Origin: Rapana venosa
Lineage: Eukaryota; Mollusca; Gastropoda; Neogastropoda; Muricidae
Direction of reading: 5' to 3'
Assembly (NCBI GenBank): GCA_028751875.1
Contig: CM054145.1
Coordinates: forward strand, 10,165,952-10,229,951
Length of the DNA stretch: 64,000 bases
Shown: positions 34,742-48,405 of the stretch, piece after piece
How positions within the stretch are numbered: the first letter of the stretch is position 1
How the letters are laid out: every line of letters begins with the position of its first letter
Translations under genes and position numbers: made by a program
The notes under the pieces: generated by a model
Database searches by the model: none
The model's input: the letters and a program-made list of their open reading frames with translations, nothing else
Told to the model about the DNA's origin: nothing

Positions 34742-36242
34742 CCCTTTCTTCCCTGTTCTCAGTCCCCCCAAAGGGGCTCATTGTTGGTGCCCCTTTATTC
34801 GTTGCGAATTTGTTAAGCTTCGTGCTTTTTGTGTTTTCTTCCTCTCCTTTTTTTCCACATATTTTGCCACTCCATAACATTTCTCTAGTCCGTCAGCCCT
34901 GATTGTATGGCTGAAAAACTTGAGCTGTCTTTCTCTGAGGTTGAGAAGGGATTGTATCCAGCCATTTCCTTTTCTTCTGCATTTGTTTTTCTTTTTGTCC
35001 ATGAACTTTCATGATTCTCCCGGAATGAACCACATCTCCATTGCTTCTAGTCGCTGTTTTGTGTCCTTGGCTAGGGTCCAGCACTCACATCTGTACAGAA
35101 GAATGAACCATAAGTAGGCTCTCACAACATGGATCTTTGTCTTGAGGCTTATCGTACTGTTGGTAAAAATGCATTTCATGTTGTTAAAAGTTGCCTTAGA
35201 TTGACCGATTCTCTTCTTGATTTCTGTGTCACATTTGCCGTCCGGGGTGATAGTACAACCAAGGTATTTAACCACTAGACTGCCTTACCCCGGAAAATTT
35301 CCGGGGCTAAACGTGCACCCTATACGCCAACAACCCAGAAAATTTCCGGGGTGTCGAACTGAAGTAAACAAGCCTGCTTCCTTGACTACAGTTAAAGGGA
35401 AAGAACTCCATAATTAATGGAGATCACTCTCCTGTTGCTTGGCAACATCCAGCGCAAAAACCGTGGCAAAAACGTTTGTTTTTCACTCGAAATTTTGTGT
35501 TTTTATCATGACTGTTTGGGGAAGTTCTTTTTCCCAAATTGCTGACATTTCTTGTTGAAGGCATCAATAACTTTACACAGCTGTAAAAGTGGCAAATAAA
35601 ACTCTAGATTTACCTAACGGTGATGAAAATGATCACATATGATTCAGGAGATCGTGTATTTAAAAAACAATGAATGAGATTTGGCCTAGACATATGTTTG
35701 ATGTTATTGAGATGGGGGGTATTGAGAATGACAGTGGTGATGAAGAAATCATTACATTTTAAATATATTTTCGCAGTGAAATATCATGCTAACTAATTTG
35801 AGTTTGCCTCGAAGTAATCTACGACATATATACTGTCGTTGGGTAGACTATCAGGAATATTCATGTAGTAGTTTCTGAGTAAGAGGGATATGAACATAGC
35901 AGTGGTACATACAAATTTTATTCCTGGGCATATAGGGTGCACTTGCACTGGGCAGTTAAGAGGTTAAAGGTGTTTACTTGTCTGATTCTCTCTCCTTTAC
36001 AGGATATGTTGCATTGTGGTATAACAGCTTTTTTTGAGATCACCATGCATTCTGTCTTCTTTGCATTGAGCTGTAATCCTTTCTTTTCGCCTGTTACTAC
36101 TGTTGTTAAAATCTTTTGCAGTTTTTCTTCAGAGTCGGCGATAAGGACTGTGTCATCTGCATATCTCAGGTTGTTGGCCACCTACACTAATTCCCTCATG
36201 ATTCTCAATATTTCGTAGAATTATTTCACTATATGCATATAT
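34742..36242 (-). mobile_element. LINE fragment between the duplicated promoters
   Basis: Minus-strand coding: NNLRYADDTVLIADSEEKLQ (about 36180), KKTECMVISKK, then after an inserted M1 element KYLGCTITPDGKCDTEIKKR, RCECWTLAKDTKQRLEAMEM and RERQLKFFSHTIRADGLEKC. RT palm motif YADD is present. It is 5' truncated at its right edge, exactly where the second promoter copy begins. Confidence 0.85.
35272..35963. mobile_element. TTAA-flanked nonautonomous element M1, copy 2
   Basis: Second copy of M1, 692 bases, TTAA on both sides (35268-35271, 35964-35967). It interrupts a LINE: reading across a single TTAA rejoins the minus-strand frame as QVNTF-KYLGCTI, so the insertion was precise and came after the LINE. 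Confidence 0.88.
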
Positions 36243-36254
36243 ATATTCACTTAC

Positions 36255-36329
36255 CGATTCCATTAATAATTTCCCCAAAAGAGCATGATCTGCCCCCAAA
36301 TCCTCATTGTCTAAAAGACTGGAATCCAT
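36255..36329 (-). pseudogene. PIH1D1: Orphan first exon of PIH1D1 (duplicate copy)
   Basis: Identical over all 75 coding bases to the exon at 33748-33822, with the same donor. It lies upstream of the used copy, separated by a LINE, so it could act as an alternative first exon spliced over the nearer one. Otherwise it is a relic. Confidence 0.75.
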
Positions 36330-36576
36330 GGTGGTCACCTATTTAATCACCAATCAACTAATATGGACCAGGTAATCACCTATCAACTGCTCGATGACAA
36401 ACAGATCACAGACACACTAAAGAAAATAAACTGAAGTGCGAGAACTACAGTTTTCACATGCCCCTGGTCGCCGCCATTTTGACGCTTCTTGCCTAACATC
36501 AGCCAATCAGCTATTTCGTTTTAAACTTGTTCAAGGCATCAATCGATTTGCGTCACAACCTTGACCTTCGTCAGAA
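36330..36576. promoter_or_regulatory. Bidirectional promoter, copy 2 (adjoins ALDH16A1)
   Basis: Keeps the GCCGCCATTTT motif at about 36470-36480 and the CCAAT box at about 36501-36510. A handful of bases differ from copy 1. Confidence 0.7.
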
Positions 36577-36678
36577 ATGGCAGCCACGAGTGTGCAAGCT
36601 TCGTCTGGTGCTTCGGTTAAAGACATCTTTGAAAGCTTAAAATATGGATCAGCTGTTGATGCCGATGTTGTTGCAAAG
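36577..36678 (+). CDS. ALDH16A1: ALDH16A1 exon 1
   Basis: 34 residues, [20 protein letters not shown] through VVAK, phase 0, donor AAG|GTTTGT. Confidence 0.88.
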
Positions 36679-39241
36679 GTTTGTTCTAAATGACGCATCA
36701 GATCATATAATCAATGACGTTGTTGCTTTGAAGAATTTTGAAGAATTCATAAATTGTTATCTTGAAAGCTGAATAGGCCTAGTAAGTGGTATTATATGAG
36801 TCGCTGAGAGTGAGAGCGACGTGAACCCACACGATGCTGGTATGTCACATGTCATTAGGCTATATAATACAAAGCTGGAGTCAACATAAAGTATAGATTG
36901 AAGATTGGAACAGACATGGATAAACTGCATATGAGAGTTTGGTGACTTACATTTTACAAGAATTCCTTACTTAAAGTGAACTCTCAGAACTTGTTTTATT
37001 TTTATGTTGTTGTTAGTTTTATCCAGGAAGAAGGCAAATAACGGTGAAAAACTTGAAAAATTTGTTTTAAAGAAAATTTTAATGATTTTGTTACCTACCA
37101 CTGGCATGCACTTAGCAGTCTTATCAATATGTTTGTCATGAGTTCTGTAAATTTGAATTAACCATACTTCTATTAAGTTTTATACTTTTATTTTCAATTA
37201 AATGTGAATGCATTGACAGCCTACTTTGAAACTTGTTCTTGAAAAACAAAACTAAAACTCAGGCCTATGAAAACAAAACAAAAGCCTATTCAAATATCCA
37301 CACCTATGAGTATAGTTGCATGGCTAGGATAGTAAGACGGTAAGGGAGAAGGAAAATAATGTGTATAAAAAGACTACAGAATTGTTGGTCAGGGAAAGTT
37401 GTAAGCTGTATCAGATCGATATCTTGTTTGTTGTCCATATGATATATATTCCTACAGGGTCATTGCTATTACATTACTCATTAGGGACATCCCCATCATA
37501 AGACTAAGAGCTCATATTATCATGAACAGTAGTAAGCACACATGCTCCCACGCTAGTAGGCATGCACATCCCCCCCTCCCCCCCCCCCCCCCCCCCCCCC
37601 CACACACACACATACACTACAAGTTTTTTGGGAAAAGAGTTGTTGCATGGTCATTTACATAGACACTATCATTAATTCATTTTTTCTGAAGATTCCTTTT
37701 TTTGTTTTTTTTAAAAAGAAATATATACATGGCTGGGATGATTAGGGGGAGGGGGGCAGCAACAAATGGAAAACCTGCTGAAAGGTAAGCAGTATCAGAA
37801 ATGGCCATATGCTATAAACTGGAAAAAACCTAGACTTGAGACATGGTGTAGGTATTGAAATACCTCAGCAGCAGTGAAGATAAGAAAGTCATGTTTGTTA
37901 ATCCATTAAAGACTGTCAGCAGCATAGTAAATGGCCACTAGAGGACTGAACACTCTCTTAAGTCTTACTATATATATATATACATTATATATCCATATCA
38001 ATAATCATTATTTTGCTTATTATACTAGAGTGGAATGTGAATGTAACTTGTAACTATTGTAAGGCACATGTGTTCATTTGTATTATGTACAGTAGATGTG
38101 CACAAGTTTATATATCATACATGCACATGGATAATATATCATGTTTAAGCACACTCTTATGAGCATGTAATGATGTATGCACTGAGCACACATACACACA
38201 CGCATGGATGCATGCACACATGCGTGCACGCACACATGTATGCACAAACATGCACACAACACACAAACATGCACACACACACAAACATGCACACAACAAA
38301 CATATGCACACACAAACATGTACACACAACAAACATGCACACACACATGCACACACTTAAACATGCACACACTTAAACATGCACACACACACATTGAAAC
38401 ATGAGCGTTTATTCCATCATCCTTGAAATAAAAGAATAAAATGTATAAAAACACCAAATAAACACACACACACTAACAGTAACACAGAGTATTATATACA
38501 CCTTTACACACATTTCATCCTGCCACAAAAGTGAGTAAATAATAAACAACAACAACACTGATCACTCTCCTAATGCGGCATTTTCCACTGATCAACACTT
38601 CTGACTTATCTGTACCTAATGAGTTATGCCTCCAGTGCCTGGGCTTTCTCACAGTTCTTGATTAAACCATTGACACTGAGGGCAACAGCAAAGTGAGAGA
38701 GGATGTAACTATGACAGTGGCTTTCCCACTCATGGTATTCCCCTTTACAGCTTAGTCTTTAGGGATCGCCTATTAGTATTACTGACTAGGAGGCTTGACT
38801 TGCACAGTCCTTATGTTCACAGCAGCCCTGAGGGCTGGTAGGCCTTTGGAGAACATCTTCAACACTGACTGTCCTTATATCCACTTGGCCGAGAGAGTGG
38901 GGGTGTGGTGTGCATGCAGGCAAGGCATCTCCACTATAAATAGTATAATCAAATTTGAAATTTCTGTCCAATTTCCAAAACAGTAGCTGCCTCTTATGCT
39001 GTTTAGTTGTTGAACATGATGGACAAACATAAATGAGTTAAATTGCACTTTCTCTTTGTTATCAGTTTTTTTTTACTCTGTTGTGATATTTCTGTTGTTT
39101 GTTTGTTTTTTAAAATCATATTTCCACAAGTTCAGGTCCTCTCTGCTGGGTGTAGATCACCTCACTGAAACCAGTTTACAAGATATTAAAGATATATTCT
39201 AAGATGGAGTTAAAAGACTTTACTCAATACTGGCAAGTGCA

Positions 39242-39272
<31 letters not shown>

Positions 39273-41268
39273 GTGTGAATTTTAATGATATTGAGTCTTG
39301 ACAGAGTCATCAAACAGTTATTACATATATATATATATATATAATATATGTAATAACTGTTTGATGACTCTGTCAAGACTCAATATCATTAAAATTCACA
39401 CACACGCACGCGCGTGAGTATATATAATATTATATATATATATTATATAATAAAATATATATATATATCTTTTGATTCAAGATTTAAGATTTAATTCGCC
39501 TTTGACCCGTCTTGGGGCATGGAGGATTTCAGTAAACAAAATCAACTGTAACATGTAGTTTGCATTATCAGAATATGTTTACAACTCTGAATTTGATAGA
39601 AAATCAAATGTAGTCAACTGTTTCATAGATGTCTTGCAACTTTTCCTCCAGACTATAAATTTGCTAAGTTTTAATATCATAAAGCATTCTTGTCTGTAAC
39701 ATTGATTGAAATCAACACTGTAATAATAATATTAAATTTTTGGGGGGGTACCAACCACTGAGAAGAGAGTGGTGTCACAACTGTCAACATTGTGTGTTTT
39801 GCAGGCATGGCTGGATGACCATGGCCGGCAGTTTGGTCACTTCATTGACAACCAGTGGTATAAACCGGACGGTGGCATTCAGATCCAGACACACAATCCA
39901 TGCACTGGTGAGATCACTTGGGACCAAAATTCTTTATGTTTTTGCTCTCAATGTTTACGTGTGGAGTTGCTCACAAAGTTTACATGTGATGTATAATAAC
40001 CCATGTTTTACTTACCCCCCCCCCCCCCAAAAAAAAAAACCAAACCAACCCAACCCAATCCCCCCACCCCTCCCCATGTTTTACTGATTATAAACATTTT
40101 TTTAAACCAAACAGATATTCACATACGACATTAAATAATGACCAAGGAGGGTGGTGGCAGGATGGTTAAGATGTTCACCTGCCAGTTAGTAAACTTGTGA
40201 GGTTCTGGTTATGATTCCCAGCCTCAGCCTTTCCTCCCAGTTTGACCCCCCCCCAAAAAAAAAAAAAATCAAACTGAATGCTTAAGTCCTTCAGATGAGA
40301 CTATAAACCAAGGCCTTGCGTGCGAACACATGCAGAATATCTTGCTTACATTAAAAACCTGTTTTGCCTTACAGAAGAGTAGGCCATTGTGTGCTGGTAG
40401 GAATGGATGACTGACAAAACCCCAGTATGCACACAGGTGTCGTTTTTGGACACCATTTCTGGAGGAATATGGCTACCTAAATATTTTGGGGGAAAATAGG
40501 GTCGCATATGCAAAAATGTCACTATTGGTAAACCTTGGAGCTCTAGCCCAGGAATGAAAAAAAAAAGATTATAAAGTTTATTTAGAAAGCCTGAGTGGAT
40601 CAGTGGTCTAGAGGTAATGCACCAGCCTAGAAATTAAGAAGTGGGGGTTCGATCCCCGTTTGTGTATGACTGTGCTTCCCCCCCTCCCCCCTACCTACTA
40701 GACCTTGAGTGGCGGTCAAGGTGCTAGTTGTTCAGATGACTCGAGACGATAAACCAAGCTCCCATGTGCAGATTGTTTTGTTATGAGCTTGTCATGGATG
40801 AAGGCAATCTCAACACATTTTACAACATAACATTTTAGTGTAGGCCTTGGCATTTAGCTGACATCATTAACTGACACAGCTTTTGGCCTGGGCCAGACCT
40901 CCAAGGTGATGCCTTTCCCTCCACAGAAATTGGTTAATGCTGACTTTGCTTTACATCAACACCAGCACTCTCTCAGCACAGTCATGTGGAGTAGTGAAAG
41001 ATGTGATACTGAAGCGTTAATGGCATCGTTATACTTGTGTGTCGTTTCCTTTCATCCCTGTTCCACCCACCCTCCTACTACCACTTTTTCCCATCTGGAT
41101 CCTCACTGGTGATTTTTTTGTCTTTGAAAATAGGATGTCTGATGTATACATGTGTAATGTTCACCATGTTATTGTGTTTCTGATGTAAATGCTTTTCAGT
41201 GTAATGAACATTCATTTGTGTTTTTTAGTTTTGTTTTTGATGTGTAGGGAACACTGTGTTAGTCTGTG

Positions 41269-41310
<42 letters not shown>

Positions 41311-41825
41311 TGTTAGTTAGTGTGCGTGTATGTGTGTGTGTTTGATTCATTTTACGTCTCTTCACAAATTGAAATATTAGATGGACAAGTTGGGGGGGGG
41401 GGGGGGGAGTCTGGATCAGTGTTTGAGGGTGGAGGCACATGTATTTTGAAAGCTGGTGAGTGAGTAAATGAAAAGGAAATGACTGACCTACCATTAAAAA
41501 ACTACAATATGCAACTCTTGAATTATGCTGAAGTACAACAGGCAAAACATAAATGAATAACCCCCAAATAATCACATTTGTAACAAGGTCTAACAAGTAA
41601 ACAGTAAAAACCATATGTCTAACAATATTAACCAATGAAAGGAAATATATTCTACCAAAAGAGAATGTCTTCAAAGTCCATAATAATCATAATAATAATA
41701 ATAAATGGAATTTATATAGCGCTATATCTTGTAAAAAAACAACAAATCAAAGCGCTTGCATCCATTCCACTCCTACACATGCAACCAACAATAATTAATA
41801 GTTTAAAAAGTTCAAATACACACAA

Positions 41826-41874
<49 letters not shown>

Positions 41875-44800
41875 ATATGCTTCAGCAGGGTGATGAGAAT
41901 TTTGGCCACTGAAGGCAAGGACAGATAATTATGAGATGAAACTGTAGGGGGAGGTCTTAGGTTTGAAATAGGTATGTCTTGAGGCTGGATTTAAAAGTGT
42001 TGTAAGTAGGCTTTTCGCGAAGGGAGAGAGGGAGGTCATTCCAGATCGCTGGACCAGAAACAGAGAAAGAGCGACGTCCAACGGTGGACTGGTTGAATCT
42101 AGGTATTTGTAAGCACAGGGTATCTGCAGCAGAGCGGAGGGAACGAAAAGGAGTGTACAGGTGAAGACATTCACAGAGGTAGGAAGGTGCTGTTTTATGG
42201 AGACATTTGTAACAGACGGTACAGATCTTGTACTTGACTCTCTGTGGCACAGGTAACCAGTGGAGAGATCGCAAGAGAGGAGTAGTATGTTCAGATTTTT
42301 TCTTTTTGAGAACAAGTCGAGCAGCAGAGTTTTGAATTCGTTGAAGGGAGTAGATAGATGATGCTGGCAGACCAGCCAAAAGAGAATTGCAATAGTCCAG
42401 ACGTGAAAGAATGAGAGATGTGACAAGTTTAGATGTTGCATCAGTGGACAGGTACTTTCGAATTGCACAAAAGAACCAACTGGACTATGCAATCTAACGA
42501 TTTGAAAAAAAATTATACATCAATAGAGGATCACTGAAGATTACCGATGAAGATAATGAGGTAAGAATAGGTATGTAGTCTTTAAGCATCTGGCATATTA
42601 GTATATATGTTCAACAGTTAAGCTGTGGTCACATATACAAAAAACGTGTCCAATATACTTAGTCTTCAAAGAGTTTAATTTACATCTGAGGGCCAGAGAT
42701 ACAATCTGTTTTATATGGTAGCAATCTGTTTCTTGTTTTTTTTAACACAAGACTCAAGGGGTATCATTCCTCTATATACATCTAGGCAACCACTCTCTGT
42801 TTCTCACACAGGAATGCATTTTGCTGTGCTTTTTTAACTATCTGATAGCATTTTTGCAGTGACAAATGGAGTTTCAAATTTGCAACATCTGATAAACCCT
42901 TTGCTCCCTGTTTTGCTAAAATGTCAAACTTTTTAATTATTATAAAATATACCAGAGTGAGATGGAATCCAATGAAAAGTTAGACCTGAGCCCTTTAAAG
43001 TGAAGGGATGGATTAAATGACAAATTTCATTGACTAGTGAGTTTTGTTTGCATAGAACTGATGGCTTTCTTCTTCTTCTTCCTTTTTTGTCATGTTTCTC
43101 CCAGGGGAGGTTTGACATTGATGAGCCTTCTCCATCTCACTCTGTTTTGAGCTTCCTCCTTATTTATGCCCCTTTCTCTAAGATCATCTGCAATACAGGC
43201 AGCCCAGGTTTTGCTAGGTCTTCCTTTTGGTCTCTTTCCATCCACTACGAAGTTCATTGCTCTTTTTATGATGTGGTGGTCTGCTTTCCGTTGAACATGC
43301 CCAAACCAGTGCAGTCTATTGACTTCAGATCATCAACTTTGCACATTCTCCATCTGATGGCTTTAATTACTGATTTTGAGTCAACACAAAAAAGTATTTG
43401 AAAGACAACTTTCTGAAAATAAGTTAAGAAATCAAGAGCCATTAATATCGCTACGAGTTCTGCCTTAAAAATTGATATCTTCTCCCCAAGATGAAACATA
43501 TTTTCATTTTTTTTAGATGTGGCATTTTAGTGTGTGTGTTCGATTTTACGTCACACTCTATTCTCTCTGTGTGGTGAACACACTCTTTGCCATAGCTTTT
43601 GTTTCTGAAGTAAAGCTAAGCTGTGTGGAATGTTTCCCCAGGAGAACTGCTGGCCACAGTGACAGAAGCCTCGGAGGCCGATGTTGAGAAAGCGGCCACC
43701 TCGGCCAGAAAAGCTTTCGACACATGGAGCAAGTTGACTGACAACGCTAGGGCTCGCCATCTGTACAGGTGAGTGTGGTTTTGTGAGTGCGTTTACTATG
43801 AGTTTGTTGAGATCTGTGTGATCCATGTTTCATTTTTGTTGTTTGGTTTGGTTTGGCTAGGGTTACTTATGGTGAGTTGGTGAAAGAAGCTTGGAAAGGC
43901 TCTGTGTGTATGTGTGGAGGTCGTGTGTGCGTTTTATTTTATTATTTTATTTCCAGGATAATGGAATGGTGTGTGTGTGGATGTGTAGGGGTGTGTGTGT
44001 GGGGGTGTGTGTGTGCCTGCGTTTCAGTCTGTCTGTCTGTGTGTGGTGGGGGGCTATGTGTGATGTGGTGGTAAAGTGTGTGTGTGTTGTTTGTGTGACA
44101 GAGAGAGACGGACAGAGAAATTTAATTTTAATTTTATTCTTTTATATCGAGGATAATGGAATACACACTTATTTGCTTCTTTTAAACATCCAGTCCCTGT
44201 GTATGTATACGGTTTTGTCAATTTTGTCATTTGTTCTCATGGCCTACTCTTACAAAGAGCGGAACAGGGTTTAATGTGTGTGCAAGATGTTCTGCGTGCA
44301 TTCGCACATGGGGCCTCTGTTTATAGTCTCATCCGAAGGACTTTTTGGGATAGTGGAGTCAGCACTGATGTTATCTCCAGGGCAAAATATCCCCTTGAAC
44401 GGGAATCAAACCCGGGTTGCCGGGTACATGAAAAGAGAGAGAGAGATACAGACAGAGAAAAAGAGAGACAGAGTGAGAGAGCGAGAAGGAGAAAGAGAGA
44501 GAGAGACTCCTGCTGCTTCTGTCCAGCTGTCAGATGTCAGCTGCATATTGTTGTTAATTAACAGAGCTCTGTTAATGTTCTGTCTTTCTTTGATTTTTGT
44601 TTTTTTTAAAAAAAGAAAAGAAAAAAGTTGGCACTTATTTTAATAGCTCGAGGTATTTCGTCCTTCCTTTGTTCTCAGGCCATAGTGTTAATTTATCGCA
44701 CACCTCGTGGTTATGGATTATTGCTGTTATTGTTTATTATTATCGCACACCTCATGGTTATGGATTGCTGTTATTTAAAAAAAAAAAAAAATGCACACCT

Positions 44801-47800
44801 CATGGTTATGGATTGCTATTATCGCTGACTTTTATTGCACACTTCATGGTTATGGATTGCAGTTATTGTAATTATCACACACCTCATGGTTACAGATTGC
44901 TGTTACTGTTTATTATGGCACACCTCATAGTTATGGATTGCTGTTAATTGTTTGTTATTATTGCACACATTGTGGTTATGGATTGCTGTTATTGCTTGCT
45001 ATTATCACATACCTCATGGTTATGGATTGCTGTTATTTTTATTATTATTATCAAACACATTGTGGCTATGGATTGCTGTTATTGTTTGCTATTATCACAT
45101 GCCTTGTTATGGATTGCTGTTATTTTTTAAATTATCACACACATTGTGGTTACGGATTGCTGTTATTGTTTGTTATTATTGCTTACCTTGTGGTCATGGA
45201 TTACAGTTATTGTTTGTTATTATCGCTTACCTCATGGTTATGGATTGCAGTTATTGTTTGCTATTATCGCATATCTCATGGTTGTAGATTGCAGTTATTG
45301 TTTGTTATTATTGTACACCTCGTGGTTATGGATTGCAGTTATTGTTTGTTATTATCCCATACCTTGTGGTTATGGATTACAGTTATTGTTTGTAATTATC
45401 GCACACCCCGTGGTTACAGATTGCTGCTATTGTTTTATGTTTGTTATTATCGCACACCTCTTGGTTATGAATTGCTGTTAAATTGTTTATGGGTTTGATT
45501 ATATTGAAAAAAGGGGTGGGGAGAGGGATGATGGTGGAATTCATTAAATCATGGGGTGTTTGTTGTTAGCTGGGTTTTTTGTTGTGTTGTTTTGTTTGTT
45601 TTGGTTTTGTTGTTGTTTTCTTTTGGGGGGGGTGGGGGGGTGTTATAAAGTTTTGGTTTCATTTTCTTGATTCCCCCATGCTGAAGAATAAACAGCATCC
45701 CCACCTTCTTTAAATTCTGTGTTAGGAATTCCCTCTTTTCTATTCCCTCTTTTCTATCCCTCTCTTTGTTTCTGCCTTGTTCCTTTTCTTTCCTGTCACC
45801 TCCTCCTTGCCTGTTGTCTGCCTTCTTGATCCATTATCCTGCCCTCTTTTCCAGAAAGACTTTAAAGATAACAATTCTCACTCATGCCAAAGTTGGATGT
45901 GCTGGGCCTGACTTGTCAGGCACTTAAATGGCAGTGTGATGCGTTTTCGCTCAAATGACAGGTAACAATAGTTGGTGTGTGAGCGCTCGACGGAGAAGAG
46001 TTTTCTTGACAAATTGTTTATTTGTTGATAGTTTTTTGTTTAATTTTTTGGACGACATGTTTGTCTGTTGACAGCATTGCCCGCCATGTGCAGAAGCATC
46101 AGCAACTGTTCACTGTGGTGGAAACGTTGGACACCGGGCGGGTGATGCGCGAGTCTCGCGTGAACGAGGTGCCCCAGGCTGTGCGCTTGTTGTATCACTA
46201 CGCAGGATGGGCCCAGCTGCGTGAATCAGAGCTGTCAGGGTACAAACCTTACGGTATGTTGTATTGTATTGTACTGTATTGTATATGGGACACTTCACCA
46301 CTTAATGAGTCGCATTGCACCTGAGGTCAATTTTTAGTTGTTACCGTTTTTGTTAATTTGCAAAAACGAGGCTATTTAATACCAAAAAACACAGGTTGAA
46401 AATCGGACAGTTCTATGAAAAGTTATTACACATTGAAATGATAGACTGCAGGAAGGGACAAATTGAGAAAATGACACGCTTTGCATCGGTAGTGGGTGGT
46501 AAGAATGAGGACTTTGGTGTTTTTGAACGCGTTTTTTTTATAGCATAAGGAAACAAAACTATGCCTTGATACTTGAGCACAAGGTAGAAGAATGACTATA
46601 GTTTTATAATCAATCAAAATCTCAGAATTGACAACTTGACCCCCAACCTGCCTAAAATGGCTCCTAGTGGAAAAGAGGGTCAGGTGCAAAGCGACTCATT
46701 TTGTGGTGGAGTGTCATATATGTGTATGTGTCTTAGGACTGAAGTTCAAATGTGTCTGTAGATTAGTGTTGTGTTCTAATAATGCTGCTGTCTGTTGGGG
46801 TTTTACTGTTAATAGTTTGGTACAACTAGTTATCAGTGATTCTGTTCACATTTTACACTATAATCTGTGCATGAAATAGTATTGTATCAGCTGTATAGTT
46901 TTGGTGGGTTTATAATTTGTTTATAATGGTCAAAAGAAAAAGGGTTTTTTCCCCCCCCCACCTAGAAGTTTGTGAATTAGGAGGCAGTTATATAAAGAGT
47001 GGTTGCAAAATCTGTACTTTTTTTAACCCATTGACTGCTTCAATCTTTTTGCATGTGTACTTATGTCTTTTGGTAATGGCAGACGCCTATATATACATTG
47101 AAAGTATGTGGGCCGCTAGGTGCAAAACTTTAGGGAGACAACTATGTAAACAGGTTCCCATGTCTTAAGGGCAGTTGTTTCCCTTTAACTGTTTGCTAAG
47201 TTTGTGTGCTTTTTACAATGTTGCTTGTGTGAAGTTGTGCGAGCTGAGATCTATCTGTTTTCAAGATGGCTGACCAAACACGAAGTTCGAAACATCGATC
47301 CCCTTCTAAGGTTTATACAGCTTGGGAAGTGGCAAATGAGATTGTGAAGGATGATGATAATGGGGAGGATGACTGGTTAGTGTATTTAGACAAAGAAAGG
47401 ACACAGAATAATCAAAACAACCTTCGTTTGTCAGGGATAGTATGAAAAAGAGCATGACATTGCATATTTTCCCCTACAAGCCTGTACTGTGCTACCCACA
47501 ACATTTTCCTGACTACCTCTCAAAATGTGATTACTAAGAAGATGTGTGAGTGCCAGATGTTCATTTTGATACTCCGTACTCATAAGTACCATATTTTGTG
47601 TGATTTTGTGTGCTGTAATGTATGAATTTATGTTCCAAAACTCATTTTTTAATCTGAGATATGTTGGTTTAAATGAAATTTTATTCCAAGAAAATCATAG
47701 ATGTACAAAAAAATGTGTTGATATCCATTTTTCCAGAGTTATTATCAGACAGTCAAGCAATGTCATAGTCATATATGAAAGACTTTTCATATTTAGTTCA

Positions 47801-48345
47801 GGTATTTATTGGTATATTTTAAATATATAGTAGGCTGTTTTGCCTAAGAAAAATCTTTAAAATATATCAATAAATACCTTAGCAGTAAATAGTTTAATGA
47901 ACCTTCTGAAGAAAATGAAATTTTGCTGTAGCAGACTGAAACTCAAAAGTATATATTTTGTAGGGTAGTTGAGAGCTTAATGGTTATTTTTCTATTCTTT
48001 CATTCATGGATTCTCAGTTACAAGAAGGGCTTGCCATCTGTCGGTTGCGCTTTAACCTTTTCCCTATGGGTAACCCTCTATAGGGTAACCAATCATCTAC
48101 TAACCCTTCCCTTCGTATCACCCACTACTGGTTGCATACAAATGCGCAGTGTAGTGGATTGGGAAAGAGGGTGTGGGTCTCTATCGTAACGAACAGATAG
48201 TGTTAATGGTTATATTTCTATTCCTTCTTTCATGGATTCTCAGTGCCAAGTAAGGACCTGCCATCCCTCAGCTGTGCTCTTAAGCGATACATAGTCATAT
48301 CATCATACATAGAAGTTGGCTGAGACCATGAGCTGAACTGATGTG

Positions 48346-48405
<60 letters not shown>

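Larger units (their letters stand above)
36243..37220. repeat. Direct ~1-kb duplication, copy 2
   Basis: Second copy of the promoter block. The left edge falls at the (AT)-rich 5' end of the LINE fragment. Homology on the right fades around gacagcctacttt. Confidence 0.9.

Noticed and set aside
44695..45498. Several frames of 60-186 codons rich in Cys/Leu/His
   Set aside because: Translation of the 45-bp minisatellite.
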